Source: Verrucomicrobiota bacterium
GTDB lineage: Bacteria > Verrucomicrobiota > Lentisphaeria > JABSQK01 > JAJFLO01
Reading direction: 5' to 3'
Assembly (NCBI GenBank): GCA_021772615.1
Contig: JAJFLQ010000142.1
Span: forward strand, 1-64,000
DNA: 64,000 nucleotides
A model generated the notes under the pieces. It was given only the letters and a program-made list of their open reading frames with translations, ran no database searches and was not told where the DNA came from. This document shows, piece after piece, positions 37,254 through 46,191 of this stretch (position 1 is the first letter of the stretch; each line of letters starts with the position of its first letter). The position numbers and the translations under genes were made by a program.

Positions 37254-39299
37254 CTAGTCTCGGCGAACCTTCTTTATAAACTCGTCGATATCAAAATTTC
37301 CTTCGCTACTGTTCAATATTTGATCCAGCGCTGTTGGGTCGATTTCCTCATCGACGCGCCTGCGGCTTGTTTCGACCGCGGGAGATTCTGCCGCGTCGTT
37401 CGCTACGTCCTCAAAAACTGCCGCAAGCGCCTCCCTCACCTCCTCTTCGCCGGAGATGAACACAGTTTCTTCCGCTGCCGTCAACATTTTCTTGCCAACC
37501 TTTAAGTCGCGCTCACGTACCTCCATGGCTTCATGATGGTGTGTTTCGACAACAACCGGCTCCGTTTCAATCACGGGTTGCTTATAGGCATTCAGCACGG
37601 CATCGATAAACAGCATTATAAGATCGCGGCATTGCACGTGGACCACCGGTTCGATCTGGACAATCATGACGTCATCAGGAAGATGCAGGCTGTGCGCAAG
37701 ATGGTCCAGGCAGTCGGGAACGGTCAGCGACCCTTTGCAGATCGGACACTCCCCCATGGACCCTGCCATACTCATATCAACGGAAAGTCGATAACCGCAA
37801 TTGGTGCAATCCATTCGAAAATCAAATATCCCGTTGCTGTTGGCGACCTTCGGCACCAGGAAATTGTACACCCCCTTGAAACGTTGCCGCAATAGCCGCA
37901 GCAGGCGCATGTTCTCTTCATTCGCCTTGCGATCCTGGCCGGAAACCATGAATATCACACCGTATGTGTCTGTGAGATACTCCTCGAATGTGTTGAGCAT
38001 CAACTTATCGAACGCCGGCGGCAGCTGTTGTATGTCGAGCGTGAGTTTGGCATCAAGAAATAGTCTGGTTGTGACCACGCCCTTGCGGTGCTTCTTCACC
38101 AGCGGCTTTAACTCGGATATCGAGGACGTGATGGTCGACAGACTCTGAACCAATATACTCATGTGATCAAAGTCATCGCCGGTGAGAACGATCTTCGGTG
38201 CCGGCGCAATCCAATCATTTGCCCCAAAAGGCAACGTTGCACTTATCTTGGGCAACGGAAACGTCACTTTCTCCAACGCCCCTTTCAGCTCGTGCATACG
38301 GCCCTTGAACATCTGCAGGCCGCAATAGGTTTCATAGGCTGTGAACGGGTATCTCTCGAACGGCGGCGGCGCCACTTTGAGATACCCATCCTCAATCAGA
38401 TTATGGAGCCACAATGTGGTTTTTCGATGGCTCGACTTCTGCGAATCCAGCAGATCTTCAGTTGCAAATCCCTTAACTGCGAGATCGTACATATTTTTCT
38501 GTGCAGGATTCATCTCTGCGTCCGGCTCCCGGCTTCCGGCCAGAAACATGACGTTGTCGGGTGGCATGGTATTCTGGATCTCGCGATATTCGTCGACGTC
38601 GACGACGCAGTTCATCAACAGTCCTGTAACCTCGTTGTCATATTTGGCGTCGGATTCCTGGATCTCGACTTCCTGAAACGTCACATACGACGAGTCCCAG
38701 CTAAGCACCTCTGTAATGGCCTCAAGTTCAACGCAGTAAGGCGCGGTGGCATTCACCAGCCTTCCCTCGCGGAAGTACAGGACAGCTGTGGTATCGTCAT
38801 CGCGGCGGATGTTGAGCTTACCGGTCTTTATATCGCCCTCCAGATATTGAAGGATACCAGGCAGATCGCCGGCCGATACGTGAACGGACAGCACGGAAGT
38901 AGCGCCGCCTGCCAGGTTTTTCACCAGGAATCGGTTGATTCTGGCGAGGCAGACTTCATTCACAAACGGGACAGTCACATAATCGTCTGCACCGGCAGCG
39001 AAGGCAGAAACACAGTTCTTGCCGTTTTCATCGTCTTCGCCGATCAACACGATCGGTACAGTTTTGTGCTTTCGTTCCGCCCGAAAGATGCGGCAAAATT
39101 CGATGCCGGTACGCTTTGGGTGTCCAACATCCGCGATTACCAGATCGATCTGCGAGATCGACATCAGCTGGAGCGCACGCACGCGCGAATGCGTACCGTG
39201 GACGTCGCACTTGTTTGCCGTCAGCAATGTCTTAAGCCCGAAACGGTTCTCGGAATCTCGCGAAAAATATAAAACTTCGAATTTGCTTTTTTCTGACAT
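37254..39299 (-). CDS. Response regulator with DUF4388-like domain and zinc ribbon
   Basis: A 681-residue protein. Residues 1-125 are a receiver with the phosphoacceptor in VIADVGHP. Residues 130-235 match the DUF4388/PATAN pattern (LPGILQYLEGD...GKLNIRRDD...LYFREGRLVNA). A short winged-helix-like segment (about 290-340) is followed by a domain whose strand order recalls small GTPases (KIVLTGDDFDHMSI, later GVIFMVSGQD) but without a real P-loop. A four-cysteine ribbon CTNCGYRL...CPIC lies near 520. The C-terminal 100 residues are acidic. The start at 39299 was chosen over a GTG 30 nt upstream. Similar proteins in gliding and piliated bacteria act in polarity or motility signalling, but a link to the pilin locus is only a guess. 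Confidence 0.75.
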   Translation of the reverse strand: MSEKSKFEVLYFSRDSENRFGLKTLLTANKCDVHGTHSRVRALQLMSISQIDLVIADVGHPKRTGIEFCRIFRAERKHKTVPIVLIGEDDENGKNCVSAFAAGADDYVTVPFVNEVCLARINRFLVKNLAGGATSVLSVHVSAGDLPGILQYLEGDIKTGKLNIRRDDDTTAVLYFREGRLVNATAPYCVELEAITEVLSWDSSYVTFQEVEIQESDAKYDNEVTGLLMNCVVDVDEYREIQNTMPPDNVMFLAGSREPDAEMNPAQKNMYDLAVKGFATEDLLDSQKSSHRKTTLWLHNLIEDGYLKVAPPPFERYPFTAYETYCGLQMFKGRMHELKGALEKVTFPLPKISATLPFGANDWIAPAPKIVLTGDDFDHMSILVQSLSTITSSISELKPLVKKHRKGVVTTRLFLDAKLTLDIQQLPPAFDKLMLNTFEEYLTDTYGVIFMVSGQDRKANEENMRLLRLLRQRFKGVYNFLVPKVANSNGIFDFRMDCTNCGYRLSVDMSMAGSMGECPICKGSLTVPDCLDHLAHSLHLPDDVMIVQIEPVVHVQCRDLIMLFIDAVLNAYKQPVIETEPVVVETHHHEAMEVRERDLKVGKKMLTAAEETVFISGEEEVREALAAVFEDVANDAAESPAVETSRRRVDEEIDPTALDQILNSSEGNFDIDEFIKKVRRD

Positions 39300-39403
39300 A
39301 TATACCGTGGTTTTGTCTGGATTCGCCACGAACTGCGCGATACCATAGTCGGAACGGCTTCCAGTAGCAACTATTACACCCTTTTATACCACCCAATTCC
39401 CGA

Positions 39404-39431
39404 TTGACAAACGTAATGAAGAGAATATCAT
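39404..39431 (+). promoter_or_regulatory. Sigma-70-type promoter for ftsQ
   Basis: A perfect -35 box TTGACA (39404-39409), a 16-bp spacer and a -10 box TATCAT (39426-39431) point towards ftsQ, leaving a leader of about 105 nt. It lies in the divergent gap between the response regulator and ftsQ. Confidence 0.55.
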
Positions 39432-39544
39432 CGGAAATCACCGACCGATAAACACGGTAGAAATTGTCTGTTTCGCACGTTACAGTTCGACGTCAATTCA
39501 ACTGAGAGCGGCACCGTATCCTTTTAACTTCTAATCCCCCCGCA

Positions 39545-40363
39545 ATGACAAAAAAGAAGACGTCAACCCGCAATCGCAGCCGCGCTAAAATAATCGCCTT
39601 TCTCGTAGCCTTTCGCGTGCTGCTCGTGCTCGTGGTTGTCGGTGTTCTTTACGCAGCAAAATCAGCCATCCACCAGGCCTTTTTCAACGCCAATCCACAG
39701 TTCACCCTCAAGACCGTCGATGTGGAAATCGTCAAGGGTGGCTTCGATAGAGACTATATTCTTGGCAAGCTCGCGTTTGTCGGAGGAAAAGATAATCTAT
39801 TCGCCATTGATCCCAGACAAACCCGAATCGATATCCTGAACGACCCTCTGGTACAGGAGATCGAAGTCAGACGACTCATACCCGACACGATCAGCCTCAC
39901 TGTTTTCGGCCGAACTCCTGTCGCACAATTAGTCCAGAGCGGCGGACAGTTGATTGATGCGGAAGGTATCGTGCTGAATCCCAGTTCAAAACGCGAAACG
40001 GAGACGCTTCCGATTATTACGGGCGTTCCCGACGCCCAATCGATTGCACCGGGAACGAAACTGGATAATCCGATGGTATTGTCGGCGCTGCGTTTTCTAA
40101 AACTAAAAACGATTGTCACCAACGGCAATTGGCTGGATGTCAAACTCATCCAGCTGATCGAGAATTATCGGGAACTCCGCGTCTATCTCAATGAGAACAC
40201 CGATCACGGCATTCGCTACAACGCCGTGGTCGTCATTCCGGTCGACAAGATGAAGGCTGCGATAGGCAAGGTCCTCGACATCATACAGATGCGCAAACAG
40301 GCGGGGCAGCCCACCGGCTTCATCAACGCCACGTACGAAAAACGCGTCCCGGTTCGCCCCTAA
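39545..40363 (+). CDS. ftsQ: FtsQ-like cell division protein
   Basis: A 272-residue bitopic membrane protein: a basic N-terminus, one transmembrane helix (about 17-39), a POTRA-like region (about 52-115) and the FtsQ domain with VRRLIPDTISLTVFGRTPVAQL and a strand-rich C-terminus. FtsQ links FtsB and FtsL to the divisome at the septum. It normally sits in the mur-fts cluster; here it stands alone beside hemB, with which it is convergent. No clear ribosome site precedes the ATG. Confidence 0.82.
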   Translation: MTKKKTSTRNRSRAKIIAFLVAFRVLLVLVVVGVLYAAKSAIHQAFFNANPQFTLKTVDVEIVKGGFDRDYILGKLAFVGGKDNLFAIDPRQTRIDILNDPLVQEIEVRRLIPDTISLTVFGRTPVAQLVQSGGQLIDAEGIVLNPSSKRETETLPIITGVPDAQSIAPGTKLDNPMVLSALRFLKLKTIVTNGNWLDVKLIQLIENYRELRVYLNENTDHGIRYNAVVVIPVDKMKAAIGKVLDIIQMRKQAGQPTGFINATYEKRVPVRP

Positions 40364-40382
40364 AGGTGCGCCACGTGCGTAG

Positions 40383-41378
40383 TCACGACGCGGACGTCTC
40401 GGGAAAAATGGTTGCGTACTGATTGGCCCAGTAGGTAATGATCAAATCCGCTCCGGCGCGGCACAAGGCAACAAGTGATTCACGCGCCAATGCATTCTGA
40501 TCGCCGTAGCCTGCGCGAGCCGCAGCGATCGCCATCGCGTACTCACCGCTCACCTGATAAGCGGCAAGGGGCAGCTCGGTTTTCTGACGGATCTGGTACA
40601 GAATGTCGAGATAGTACAGTGCCGGCTTGACCATCAGAATATCAGCGCCTTCGTCGACATCGAGCATGGACTCGCGGATCGCCTGGCGCCGGTCATCATA
40701 AGGCGCCTGGTAGGACGCTCGCGTCCCGCTCCCAGGCGCCGACTTCGCCGCTTCCCGAAACGGGCCGTAAAGGGCAGATGCGAACTTGGTTGAATAACTC
40801 ATTATAAGCGTATTGATGAATTGCCCATTATCCAGCTCCCGGCGAATTGCCTGGACCTGCCCGTCCATCATTGCACTGGGCGCAACACCGTCGGCACCGG
40901 CACGTGCGTGGGACACGGCCATGCGAGCCAATGCCGCCAGTGTGACATCGTTGTCGACCGCGCCGCTGGTATTCAGTACACCGCAATGGCCGTGGGTTGT
41001 ATACCCGCACAAACACACATCGGTTAGAATGAGAAGGTCCGGAAATTGACTCCGAATTTCCCGAACGGCGCGCTGTACAATGCCGTCGTCACGGTGGGCA
41101 CAACTGCCGATCTCGTCCTTTCCTGCTTCAACGACGCCAAACAGGAGCACACCGCCGATTCCGCGTACAACAAGCGGCTCGATGGCGGCTGCAAGTAGAT
41201 CAACGGTAAGCCGGCTCTGACCCGGCATAGCGTCAATCGCCGACTTCGTGCCGTCGCCGTCAATTACAAATATCGGCCAGATAAACCGATTGGGCGCGGG
41301 CGCGGGCATGCGCAACACATCACGAACGCGTTGCGTCTGCCTGTACCGCCGAAGTCGGACATCCGGGAAACCATTCAT
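40383..41378 (-). CDS. hemB: Porphobilinogen synthase (delta-aminolevulinate dehydratase)
   Basis: A 331-residue enzyme that condenses two 5-aminolevulinates to porphobilinogen. It is the zinc type: the three cysteines of DVCLCGYTTHGHCG are present. The Schiff-base lysines are in STKFASALYGPF and MVKPALYYLD. The start at 41378 overlaps the stop of the upstream gene as ATGA; the frame runs further upstream, but only inside that gene. It forms an operon with the hemC-cobA-hemD fusion. Confidence 0.96.
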   Translation of the reverse strand: MNGFPDVRLRRYRQTQRVRDVLRMPAPAPNRFIWPIFVIDGDGTKSAIDAMPGQSRLTVDLLAAAIEPLVVRGIGGVLLFGVVEAGKDEIGSCAHRDDGIVQRAVREIRSQFPDLLILTDVCLCGYTTHGHCGVLNTSGAVDNDVTLAALARMAVSHARAGADGVAPSAMMDGQVQAIRRELDNGQFINTLIMSYSTKFASALYGPFREAAKSAPGSGTRASYQAPYDDRRQAIRESMLDVDEGADILMVKPALYYLDILYQIRQKTELPLAAYQVSGEYAMAIAAARAGYGDQNALARESLVALCRAGADLIITYWANQYATIFPETSAS

Positions 41379-43519
41379 GCTGTCAGCTCCTTTAATCGTC
41401 GATTGACATAGTAGGCGGCCAGCGCCTGGACGCAATGCGCGACCGACGACTCCTCCGCCACTACATCCGGCTCGACATCCAGGCCACGCAGCGCCTGTGA
41501 CGTCGGGCCTCCGATGACGACCGAGACTTTGTCGGCGAGCGCGGCCACGCCCCAGCTCGCAACGAAGGAACGAACGGCGGAGCCACTGCAAAACATCACG
41601 GCGTCGAATTTCGGCAGAGCCTGATATGCTATGGCTTCGTTCCGGTAAAGCACACAATCGGTCACTTCCGCACCGTGTGCGCGCAAGGCGTCGGCCACAG
41701 TCGTATCAGCAAGATTCGAACGCAGACGCAACACTTTGTCGCCGGATTGAATTGCCGCAGCCGCAGCCTGCAGCAACGATACCGCTCCATATCGGGCCGC
41801 CGGGACAACATCGGCAATCAGCCCATATTCGCGCAACACGCAACAGACACCTTCACCGGATGCCAAAATGCGTGGAATACGCCGGATATCGGCGTTTATC
41901 CCGTTCAACATCGCCATCAGACATCGCACCGCGGATGGCGACGTCAAGGTGACCCAGTCGAAATCATTGAGTTGCCCGAGAATTCCGCAACACGCCTGGT
42001 CCGGGACCAGCCGCATGAGTGGACGCAACACAGGAGTCCCGCAATAATCCTCGATATGCAACACCGAACGGGAGAGCAATGCAACACTCCCCGTAACCAA
42101 CACACGCACACCGGCAAGCGCTGCGATATGTGGACTATACGCGAGTGCCGGATCCGCCAGATCGCCAACCAGGAGCAGACCAGGCTGCCCGTCCGCCGCG
42201 GCGTGGACTCGACTTGCAATTGTGGCTAATGTACCGTACACGATTGTCTCCTCATCGCAGCCGGCGGCAAAGACCATTGCTGCCGGCTGGGTGCCCGGCA
42301 TGCCCTCGCCAAGAAGGTCTTCGACGATTTCCGGTACTTTACCCACTGCCATAAAAATCGCAATCGGCAAACCGGCGCGCGCATCAGCGCCAACGCCGCG
42401 CACACCGCCGCAGGCCAGCCGGGGTGTAATAACCGTGAATCCTCGTGCAATCCCACGACGCGTCAGCAGATGCCCCGTCCCGGTGGTCGCGGCGTTCAGG
42501 CTGCTGACACCTGGTATGACGCGAAACGGCAGCGAGTGCTTCGTAAGATTGTCAACTTCCTCTGCAAGACGGCCGTAAATCCCCGGGTCGCCCCCCTTTA
42601 AACGTACCACCCGGCTCCCACGCCGGACATGGTCCGCCTGCAATCCGTCGAGGACGTCGCGCGGCACCGCATATGCGCCGCTGCGCTTGCCGACATCCAC
42701 GGCCTCGGCGTCCTCCTGGAGATGGCGCAAAAGCGGCCGTGCCACAAGGGCGTCGTAAAAACATGTGTCGCAGTGCCTTAGTGCTTCGACTCCCGCGACG
42801 GTGCACGCACTTTCTGCACCGGGCCCGCCGCCAACCAGGCGGACCGCGCGAACGAACAGACTGCGGACGCCCTGGAGCCGGACATCGTCTTTCCGGAACG
42901 TGAGAGCCAATACGCCCTGTCCGGGTGGCGGCCTCAGATCGCTCACCGCGATATACTCCGAAACGCGGTCCGCCAGACCAAGTCTGTTGAGTGCGGCAGC
43001 AGCGGTAATCAAGATATCTACTTCACCGCGATCAAGCTGCGCGAGTCGATCATCCACATTCCCTCGCACAGATCGAATTGTCGCGTCCGGAAATCGTCGC
43101 CCGCAGTACGCTGCGCGGCGATCGCTGCTGATGCCGACCACGGGTTGCGACATGGCACACGCCGACTCTCCGGCCCGCAACACAAGAACATCGCGAGGAT
43201 CCTCGCGCCACGGAAGCCACCACCAGTCCAGCGTGCCCCGAATGGGATCCGGCAGATCCTTGGCACTGTGTACGGCACAATCCAACTCGCCGGACTCGAC
43301 GGCGTCGTCCAGGTATCGCGTGAAGAAATCCGATGCCGACTGCTGCAACTCCGTCCGGCGATCCTCATCGCCGGGACTGGACATCCGAATCAGTTCGAAT
43401 TTCAGCGGATGAAATATTGCCGCCAGCCGATGGATTGCCGATTCGGCCTGTATGACGGCAAGACAGCTGGAACGCGTTCCTGCCCGAATGCGATTACTGA
43501 GTTGGTTGCGAGTGGTCAT
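41375..43519 (-). CDS. Triple fusion HemC (truncated)-SUMT-HemD
   Basis: A 714-residue protein. Residues 1-220 match hydroxymethylbilane synthase domains 1 and 2: RAGTRSS, AVHSAKDLP with catalytic Asp88, SSDRRAAY, RSVRGNVDDRL and PPPGQGVLAL. The third HemC domain, which holds the cysteine (GGCxxP) that carries the dipyrromethane cofactor, is absent; the sequence passes straight into a uroporphyrinogen-III methyltransferase (225-465; VRLVGGGPGAES, VRLKGGDPGIYGR, VIPGVSS). Residues 475-714 are uroporphyrinogen-III synthase (HemD). The full protein would take porphobilinogen to precorrin-2. How the HemC part works without domain 3 is unclear. It is coupled by ATGA to hemB. A full hemC could exist elsewhere. 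Confidence 0.9.
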   Translation of the reverse strand: MTTRNQLSNRIRAGTRSSCLAVIQAESAIHRLAAIFHPLKFELIRMSSPGDEDRRTELQQSASDFFTRYLDDAVESGELDCAVHSAKDLPDPIRGTLDWWWLPWREDPRDVLVLRAGESACAMSQPVVGISSDRRAAYCGRRFPDATIRSVRGNVDDRLAQLDRGEVDILITAAAALNRLGLADRVSEYIAVSDLRPPPGQGVLALTFRKDDVRLQGVRSLFVRAVRLVGGGPGAESACTVAGVEALRHCDTCFYDALVARPLLRHLQEDAEAVDVGKRSGAYAVPRDVLDGLQADHVRRGSRVVRLKGGDPGIYGRLAEEVDNLTKHSLPFRVIPGVSSLNAATTGTGHLLTRRGIARGFTVITPRLACGGVRGVGADARAGLPIAIFMAVGKVPEIVEDLLGEGMPGTQPAAMVFAAGCDEETIVYGTLATIASRVHAAADGQPGLLLVGDLADPALAYSPHIAALAGVRVLVTGSVALLSRSVLHIEDYCGTPVLRPLMRLVPDQACCGILGQLNDFDWVTLTSPSAVRCLMAMLNGINADIRRIPRILASGEGVCCVLREYGLIADVVPAARYGAVSLLQAAAAAIQSGDKVLRLRSNLADTTVADALRAHGAEVTDCVLYRNEAIAYQALPKFDAVMFCSGSAVRSFVASWGVAALADKVSVVIGGPTSQALRGLDVEPDVVAEESSVAHCVQALAAYYVNRRLKELTA

Positions 43520-43850
43520 GGATCGTGTTCAATTCGGCATGGATCGTAGCGTGACCGCTTGTTGCAGGGATCACGGCGGGAAACGGCAATCACATACTGT
43601 AGCGGCGCTGTTCGCCGCATCAACCCCGATCGCAATTCAGATAATCCGATTGACCATACAGGTCCGAAATATGCGTAACACGGTTGACACCGCCTGTTGC
43701 CACACATTGCCGAGCGAAACAACCAGGGGCAGCATTCTTCGATTTGCGAATAGAAATGGCAATGAACACGATTATACTATGCAGGATTGGCCGGGGCGTA
43801 TCGGCCAATCTCTGAATGCAAACGTTTAACCAGTTCGCCGGTTTCGAATC
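43520..43850. other. Divergent intergenic region
   Basis: The gap between the hemC-cobA-hemD fusion (leftward) and the FGE-like gene (rightward) shows no gene. A TATACT -10-like hexamer occurs near 43775 but without a convincing -35 box at the right distance. Confidence 0.4.
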
Positions 43851-44630
43851 ATGGTCGCCCAGGGATCCCGATGGGATAAGCCCATCATCAAGAAGAACAA
43901 GATGGACCAGGAATATTGTTATATTCCGCGGCGCACCTTTCTATTCGGCGAGGACAATAGCCAGGCACGCATGCCGGGTCCATTGTACATGGCCAAGGAA
44001 CCTATCAGCAATGTCGACTTCAAGCTGTTTGTCGACCAGACCGGTTACGACTACAAACTCTTCGATGTCATGATCCAGTTATCACCGGAACCGGGATGTC
44101 CCGCAACGCCGGTAAGTTGGAACGACGCCAAGGCATACGCGAGGTGGATCAGCGAGATGACAGGCGGCTATTACGACCTCCCGTCGCAGGAAGCATGGGA
44201 AATCGCAGCGCGCGGCGTCGATGGTCGGCTCTATCCGTGGGGTAATACGCCGCCAACTGACAAGCATGGCATTTTCTCGTTGAAGAAATACCGAAAATTC
44301 ACCAATGTTTCATCGAAATTCCCCCTGAATATCAGCCACTTTGGCTGCGTCAACATGGTGGGCAACGTCTGGGAGTGGTGTTCCGAAGAGGTGATTATCG
44401 AAGATGACGACGCCGACAGCGATGGCGACGAGGATTCCGAGAGCAGTGAAGAAACGACGGAAATATCACACATTCTCCGCGGCGGTTCATGCATCGACAG
44501 CCACGAATATTGCAACTGCGTAACGCAACGTATCGAGGGACCGTCGGACAAGCGTGTCTTGTATGCTGGCTTCAGACTCATACACCTCACGCCGGACATG
44601 TATGCCAAGTATTGCGAAATGGATGAGTAG
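43851..44630 (+). CDS. FGE/SUMF1-like domain protein with acidic insert
   Basis: A 259-residue protein of the formylglycine-generating-enzyme fold: VSWNDAKAYARWIS, DLPSQEAWEIAARG, GNVWEWCSE and RGGSC near residue 210. In true FGEs two cysteines follow RGGS, at +3 and +8. Here +8 is Cys221 but +3 is Asp, so sulfatase activation is doubtful; many relatives have other binding or catalytic roles. An acidic insert of Asp/Glu/Ser (about 184-204) interrupts the domain just before this motif. ATG at 43902 is an alternative start. It lies 21 bp before the TraB-family gene on the same strand. Confidence 0.75.
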   Translation: MVAQGSRWDKPIIKKNKMDQEYCYIPRRTFLFGEDNSQARMPGPLYMAKEPISNVDFKLFVDQTGYDYKLFDVMIQLSPEPGCPATPVSWNDAKAYARWISEMTGGYYDLPSQEAWEIAARGVDGRLYPWGNTPPTDKHGIFSLKKYRKFTNVSSKFPLNISHFGCVNMVGNVWEWCSEEVIIEDDDADSDGDEDSESSEETTEISHILRGGSCIDSHEYCNCVTQRIEGPSDKRVLYAGFRLIHLTPDMYAKYCEMDE

Positions 44631-44651
44631 CGAATCGCTCGCGCCGACAAC

Positions 44652-45842
44652 GTGTCCACAGAAATCACGACCGCACCCGAAAACGCACGCATCCGCCGCC
44701 TGACCGTCGGCTCCCGTCGCTTTACCATTATCGGCGCCCCGCATCTCCGCGATCCTACGTCCGATCTCGTCCGCGAGACGATTGAGACAGAACGGCCGGA
44801 TATTGTATACATAGAGATGGACCGCCGCCGATTTGAATCCCTGGCGGATCCGGATGCCTGGCAAGACCTTGATCTACGAGACGTGATGCGTCGCCATCAC
44901 GTCACGACGTTGATAGCGCAGATCATTCTGCTGGCATACCAGAAAAAGATGGGCGATGTCACCGGCGTGAGCCCCGGGATGCGCATGGTCGACACTGCGA
45001 AACTCTGTGACGACCTCAAGATCCCGTGGATTCTTGGTGACCGCGACATCCGAATCACACTGCTGCGAACGTGGCGTCTTGCCCCGCCCGCCCGCAAGCC
45101 GCTGCTCCTTACTGCGATCATCGCCAACCTGCTGGATAGTACAGCCTTCTCGTCGGAAAGACTGGACAACCCGGATGCACAGGATGCGCTCGCACATCTC
45201 ATGCATGATGTCGAATCGGCCTACCCCGACATCAATCGCATTCTCCGTGACGAGAGAGACGATTATCTTGCCCTCAGGGCACGTGAATCGACCGCCGTTC
45301 ATACGCTTGTAGTCGTGGGCCCGGGACATCTCAATGGCGTCGCAAACCGGTTGCAATATGATGTCGACGCAACATTCGCCGAACTTGAGCAGGTTCCTCC
45401 TGCCTCACCCACCCTGAAGTGGATCGCATGGACGCTGCCGCTGGTTATTATCGGATCGGTTGTGGTCATCGCAATAAAGAAAGGGGCGACCGCCGCAGGT
45501 GAGAATATTTTATTCTGGATCGTCGTTAACAGTGTGCCGTGTGCCGCAGGAGCAGCGTTGGCGGCCGCACACCCGCTCACGGTTCTGACAGCGTTCGTCG
45601 CCGCCCCGATAACCAGCCTCACACCCGTTTTCGGTGCCGGCTATGCCAGCGCAATGATGGAAACCTGGTTACGGCCGCCGCGCGTCCGCGAGATTCACGA
45701 TGTCGGCACCGACGCCATACTGATTCGAAAATGGTGGACCAATCGGACACTGCGTATTCTGCTGATATTCTTTCTCAGCGGTTTCGGCAGTATCCTGGGC
45801 ACATGGATCGGCGGCCTGGAAATTATGACAAACGTATTTTGA
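44652..45842 (+). CDS. TraB/PrgY-family membrane protein
   Basis: A 396-residue protein. The N-terminal TraB domain (about 20-235) has the GAPHL motif, PDIVYIEMDRRRF and GDRDIRITL; three to four transmembrane helices follow (about 255-390) with a GAGYASAMMETWLRPP loop. The family includes enterococcal pheromone-shutdown proteins and many uncharacterised bacterial and organellar relatives, possibly metal-dependent proteases like TIKI. It starts with GTG, close behind the FGE-like gene. Confidence 0.8.
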   Translation: MSTEITTAPENARIRRLTVGSRRFTIIGAPHLRDPTSDLVRETIETERPDIVYIEMDRRRFESLADPDAWQDLDLRDVMRRHHVTTLIAQIILLAYQKKMGDVTGVSPGMRMVDTAKLCDDLKIPWILGDRDIRITLLRTWRLAPPARKPLLLTAIIANLLDSTAFSSERLDNPDAQDALAHLMHDVESAYPDINRILRDERDDYLALRARESTAVHTLVVVGPGHLNGVANRLQYDVDATFAELEQVPPASPTLKWIAWTLPLVIIGSVVVIAIKKGATAAGENILFWIVVNSVPCAAGAALAAAHPLTVLTAFVAAPITSLTPVFGAGYASAMMETWLRPPRVREIHDVGTDAILIRKWWTNRTLRILLIFFLSGFGSILGTWIGGLEIMTNVF

Positions 45843-45902
45843 TCGAAGCGGCACCGTTGGAACCACGCCCTCCGGACGATCCATCCGATATTGGACAAAA
45901 AA

Positions 45903-45929
45903 AAGAGGAAGGCAAAATGCCTTCCTCTT
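45903..45929. terminator. Hairpin terminator (11-bp perfect stem)
   Basis: The arms AAGAGGAAGGC/GCCTTCCTCTT enclose a 5-nt loop. A run of eight A residues (45897-45904) lies on its left side, so the T-tract is on the minus strand; on the plus strand it ends the TraB transcript without a T-tract. It may work in both directions or only on the minus strand. Confidence 0.55.
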
Positions 45930-45939
45930 CGGTCAGGAC

Positions 45940-45961
45940 GGCTCAGGTTTTACCCTGAGCC
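45940..45961 (+). terminator. Second hairpin after the TraB gene
   Basis: The arms GGCTCAGG/CCTGAGCC (8 bp, perfect) enclose a 6-nt loop, 10 bp after the first hairpin. No T-tract follows, so it may strengthen termination or be part of the efpL leader. Confidence 0.4.
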
Positions 45962-46142
45962 GGGAGGGGACGTACTCAAGCTCCATCGAACGGCGGCTTA
46001 TCGCTGCCGTTGCCAGTACTATGAGCATCTTATATGCCACAAGTCTGTTATCGTGACATTAAATCGATCGCACGCACAGAAAACAGGCTCATGGTAATTT
46101 ATCATTTGTCTTTTCCTGCAGCAGCGTCAACTTATGGATCCG

Positions 46143-46172
46143 TTGTTGTCAATCATTGTAATGTTTTATCTA
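46143..46172 (+). promoter_or_regulatory. Possible promoter for efpL
   Basis: TTGTTG (46143-46148), an 18-bp spacer and TATCTA (46167-46172) would place the start of transcription close to the efpL ATG. The boxes are imperfect. Confidence 0.3.
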
Positions 46173-46191
46173 CAGAGAGTGAGTTTGCCAC

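Noticed and set aside
38163..39272. 369-codon plus-strand frame inside the response regulator
   Set aside because: It is a shadow of the minus-strand gene, which has clear receiver and DUF4388 motifs.
43683..43850. Possible promoter with TATACT near 43775
   Set aside because: No -35 box at 16-18 bp; the nearest TTGCGA is too far away.
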